NCBI GenBank assembly: GCA_023375675.1
Contig: JALQBC010000012.1
Coordinates: 248,001-312,000, forward strand
Source: Cytospora piceicola
Taxonomy: Eukaryota > Ascomycota > Sordariomycetes > Diaporthales > Cytosporaceae
Length of the DNA stretch: 64,000 nt
Direction of reading: 5' to 3'
Of the stretch, positions 61,337 through 64,000 are shown one piece after another (the stretch's first letter is position 1; every line of letters starts with the position of its first letter). Below the pieces are notes generated by a model. The model had not been told where the DNA came from. It saw nothing but the letters and a program-made list of their open reading frames with translations, and made no database searches. The position numbers and the translations under genes were made by a program.

Positions 61337-63574
61337 TTAGATGAGGCCAAACAGGGAGCCGACACCCCAGTGCTGCTCGCACTCGCACTCGCCGGGGGAC
61401 TTCCACTCGTCGTCGAACATGGAGAAGAAGACGACCTTGTCGCCGATGGTCTCCTGGATGGCGGTGATGGCGATCTTCTGGTTGAGGACGGAGGGGATGC
61501 TGAGGCCGTTGGCGGCGCCGCTCGTGGGGTAGCCGCACTCGAGGACGTAGCCCGTCTTGTTGGCGCAGGCCTGCTCGACGATCTCGATCTGGCCCTTGAC
61601 GAAGTCGCCGGCGTCGGCGGGGGCGACGTTGGCGCTGAAGTAGGCGTGCACGTTGGCGGCCACGACGTCGACGGCGCCGCACACGACCGACTGCACGTCC
61701 TCCTGCTGCCAGGCCGACACGATGTCGGTGGTGGTGTAGGGCCCCGTGTAGTCGCTCAGCTCGCTCCGGACGTGGCCGATGAGGTCGACCAGCTCCTGCG
61801 GCGTGCAGTAGCCGTCGTACAGGGCCTCGTTGCCGACGGCCATCAGGTCGACGAGGTCCCACCGCGCCCACTCCTTGAGGGCGGAGATCTGGCTGTCGAC
61901 GTCGGGGGAGCCGTTGGCGCAGCCGACCTCGCTGATGAAGATGCCGACAATCATCTTGAGGCCGTACTTGGCGGCGGCGGCGCCGACGTTGGGGAGGGTG
62001 TCACAGTCGGTGGAGTAGACGCGGAGGACGGTGAAGCCCGAGTTGGCGATCGAGGCGACGTCGCTGTCGACGGCGTCGGCGGTCTTGCAGTCGCCGGTGG
62101 TGGAGTCGTAGGGCGTGTAGGTCATGGCCCACTTGTTGCCGCTGCCGCCCAGGGTTCCGGTGGTGGTGGTCGAGGAGGCGGCGGCCGAGGAAGAAGTGAC
62201 GGCCGAGGGCGCGAGGACGGAGGACACGTAGGCGGAGGCCGAGGAGGCGACGGGGACGACCGCGGAGGTCACGGCGCCGTAGGCGGAGGTGAAGGCGCCG
62301 GCCACAGAGGTGGCGTCGGCGGCGGCGGCCGATGTCACGGCGGCCCACTCGCCACCGGGGACGCTGGTAGCGGAGTCGACGGAGCTGACGACGGCGCTCG
62401 AGGCAGCCCCGACGACGGCAGTAGCGCTTGAGGCGCCCCCGACGACGGCGGAAGCGCTCGAGGCGGCCTCGACGACGGTGGAAGTGACCTCCTCGAGGAT
62501 GCTGGACGTGGAGGTTCCAACGATGGAGGTGACGGGGGCAGCGGTGCTCGTTGAGGCAGCCGCGACCTCGGAGTTGGCGAAGGGGCAGTAGACAACGGTC
62601 TCGGTCGAGACAACAGTCGTGACGGCCGGGGCAGTGTAAGTGCCGGGGTAGAAGGTGGTCAAGACTGGGACAGTCACGGTCTGGGTGGAATCGGTGACGG
62701 TGATGGTCGTAGGAGCGATCGTGTAAGTGCCAGCCGCCGGGCAGACGTAGGTGGTGCTCTCAATGACGCTGGTGACAACGCCTCCGCTCTGGGTAGAGAC
62801 AGTGGCGTAGGGGCAGACGACAGTGGTGGCGGTCTCAACGACACTACAAACATTGATTAGCCCTCATCGTTCATGGCCAGATACATCCGCAACGGTCTCC
62901 CTTCCCCTGTCTGACTTGGGCCAAGTCTCCAATAAAGGGTTTAGGGGGGAAACCAGTGCCGCAACACATCCAACGATCCAAGGACACTTACGTTGTCACA
63001 CCTCCAAGGGTGTGAGTACCGGAGGGAACCTGGGTGGTGGAGTCGACAACGGCCGAAGTGGTATCGGTCACTGTCATGGTCGTAGCCGGGAAAGTGTAGG
63101 TTCCTTTCACAGCCAGTCAGCTCTCATAATCCTCAAGTCCTCCTGATATCTTTCAGGGAAACTCACCTGGCGTAGGGATGGTCTGAGCCTGAGGCGTAGG
63201 AACCACAGCAGGGGTCGACACAGCAGGGGCCGATACAGCAGGGGTCGACACAGCCGAGGTGGAAGCGGCCACAGTGACGGGCGCGGAAGACGCTCTGGTG
63301 GTGACGGCGGCGCTGCTGGGCTGGACCTTGGGCGGCGCGTTAGGGGTGGGTTGCCCTGAATCCATGGTGTTAGTCAAGGCTTCTTCTGGGACATGTACCG
63401 AACTGGCGACATACAGATCAGGTCACCAGTCAGGGTCGTGTATTCGGTCGTGCATCCGGGGAGGCAGACTTCGGTGTCGTTCGCTCCTCTCTTGTGGAAG
63501 AGCTCATGGCCCCGACGGTGAACATGGGCAGAGGCGCCTCCGAAGAGGGCCGCAGCCACAAGTGTTGCCTTCAT
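61337..63574 (-). CDS. Cell-wall glycoside hydrolase family 17 protein (beta-1,3-glucanase/transglucosidase type)
   Basis: About 655 aa, secreted. Exons 63574-63415, 63355-63167, 63103-62992, 62843-61337; introns 63356-63414, 63104-63166, 62844-62991. The N-terminus MKATLVAAALFGGASA is a signal peptide, followed by Ser/Thr/Pro/Ala-rich repeats with Thr-Val-Cys-Pro and GTYT-type units, then a roughly 130-residue Ala/Ser/Val linker, presumably heavily O-glycosylated. The C-terminal GH17 domain starts at about residue 390 (WAMTYTPYDSTTGDCK). Catalytic residues appear as the acid/base Glu in VGNEAL (about 493) and the nucleophile Glu in ECGYPT (about 589). Related fungal proteins (Scw4/Scw10/Mp65 type) remodel wall beta-glucan. 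It ends shortly after the catalytic domain without a GPI tail. The linker's strongly biased codons make long false frames on the other strand. Confidence 0.93.
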
Positions 63575-64000
63575 GATTTAGGATTTAAAGCCGCGTAGGG
63601 GTGGTTTTTTGTTGGCTTGTTTTTGTATGTATGTATATATGTGAATATAGATAGTAAGAATAACGAGTGCCCGCTGAAAGAGTGAAGCGGTAGGTCGGGT
63701 GGAGGAGGAGGAGGAGGAGGATGGATACGGGTGGACGAAAGCTGGGAATGCTTTCAACTTGGCTATATTACCGCATCAAAGGGGACGAATTCCGTGGAGA
63801 GGGGGAAAAGAGAAGGAAGGTAATGATGCAAAAGGAGTTGGGCCATGCGGGATGCTTTTATTGCATCTGGGTAATCTCCAGAAGTGGGCGGGACCAGGCG
63901 CAATTCCGGGGCAGAGCGTTGCGTGGTTGATACTAAGATCAGTTTACCCCTGGGCCGTACTCGCACTGACGGCGAGATGCGGGAGTGGATCCCACAATCC
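63575..64000. promoter_or_regulatory. Upstream region of the GH17 gene
   Basis: Promoter side of the minus-strand GH17 gene, with a GGA microsatellite (63701-63720) and T/A-rich tracts near 63610-63650. No other gene begins before the window ends. Confidence 0.5.
63701..63720. repeat. GGA trinucleotide repeat
   Basis: Six and two thirds GGA units about 130 bp upstream of the GH17 start. Confidence 0.9.

Noticed and set aside
61370..62431. Plus-strand open frame of 353 codons rich in Gly/Asp/Val
   Set aside because: Shadow of the GH17 gene created by its biased third-position codons.

Overview
The window is chromosomal DNA of a filamentous ascomycete (Pezizomycotina, probably Sordariomycetes). 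The evidence is many short spliceosomal introns (about 50-190 nt, GTRWGN...YAG), fungal-specific proteins (a chitin synthase with QRRRW, its Sel1-repeat activator, a GH17 wall glucanase, an ascomycete-type laccase) and conserved single-copy eukaryotic genes (Polo kinase, Ran, Nas2/p27, OPA3-like). All gene models were spliced by hand from splice signals and reading frame. I saw no tRNA or rRNA gene, CRISPR array or intact transposon.

Left part (1-17.1 kb) is accessory. Minus strand: a truncated ACS-family MFS transporter, a fumarylacetoacetase-fold hydrolase and a dienelactone hydrolase, all at home in aromatic or organic-acid catabolism. Then comes a compact natural-product locus: a secreted laccase (+), a divergent DAHP synthase (+), a DHA1-type MFS transporter (-) and, divergent from the transporter, a single-exon A-T-TE NRPS-like synthetase (+). 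Known A-T-TE enzymes dimerise arylpyruvates into quinones, furanones or aspulvinones. A shikimate-entry enzyme in the same locus would raise precursor supply, the laccase could oxidise or polymerise the phenolic product, and the MFS could export it. This is the best candidate for an undescribed system here.

Middle part (17.8-44.5 kb) is housekeeping with long spacers: Polo kinase (-), OPA3-like (+), an unrecognised conserved-looking gene (+), a 5.2-kb stretch without a recognisable gene, a small four-helix membrane protein (PRO41-like candidate, +), an Rtc3/SBDS-like protein (-), a DH-PH RhoGEF (-), Nas2/PSMD9 (+), Ran GTPase (-) and a prenylated Sel1-repeat Skt5/Chs4-like protein (-).

Right part (49.9-63.6 kb): a class IV-like chitin synthase (+) lies head to head with the Sel1 activator across a 5.4-kb spacer, so an enzyme and its probable regulator are neighbours. 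A WD40 protein (+) and a GH17 cell-wall glucanase with a long Ser/Thr/Ala-rich linker (-) follow. Spacers repeatedly carry a short palindromic sequence built on CCTAGG and long G/C homopolymers, some of them inside introns.
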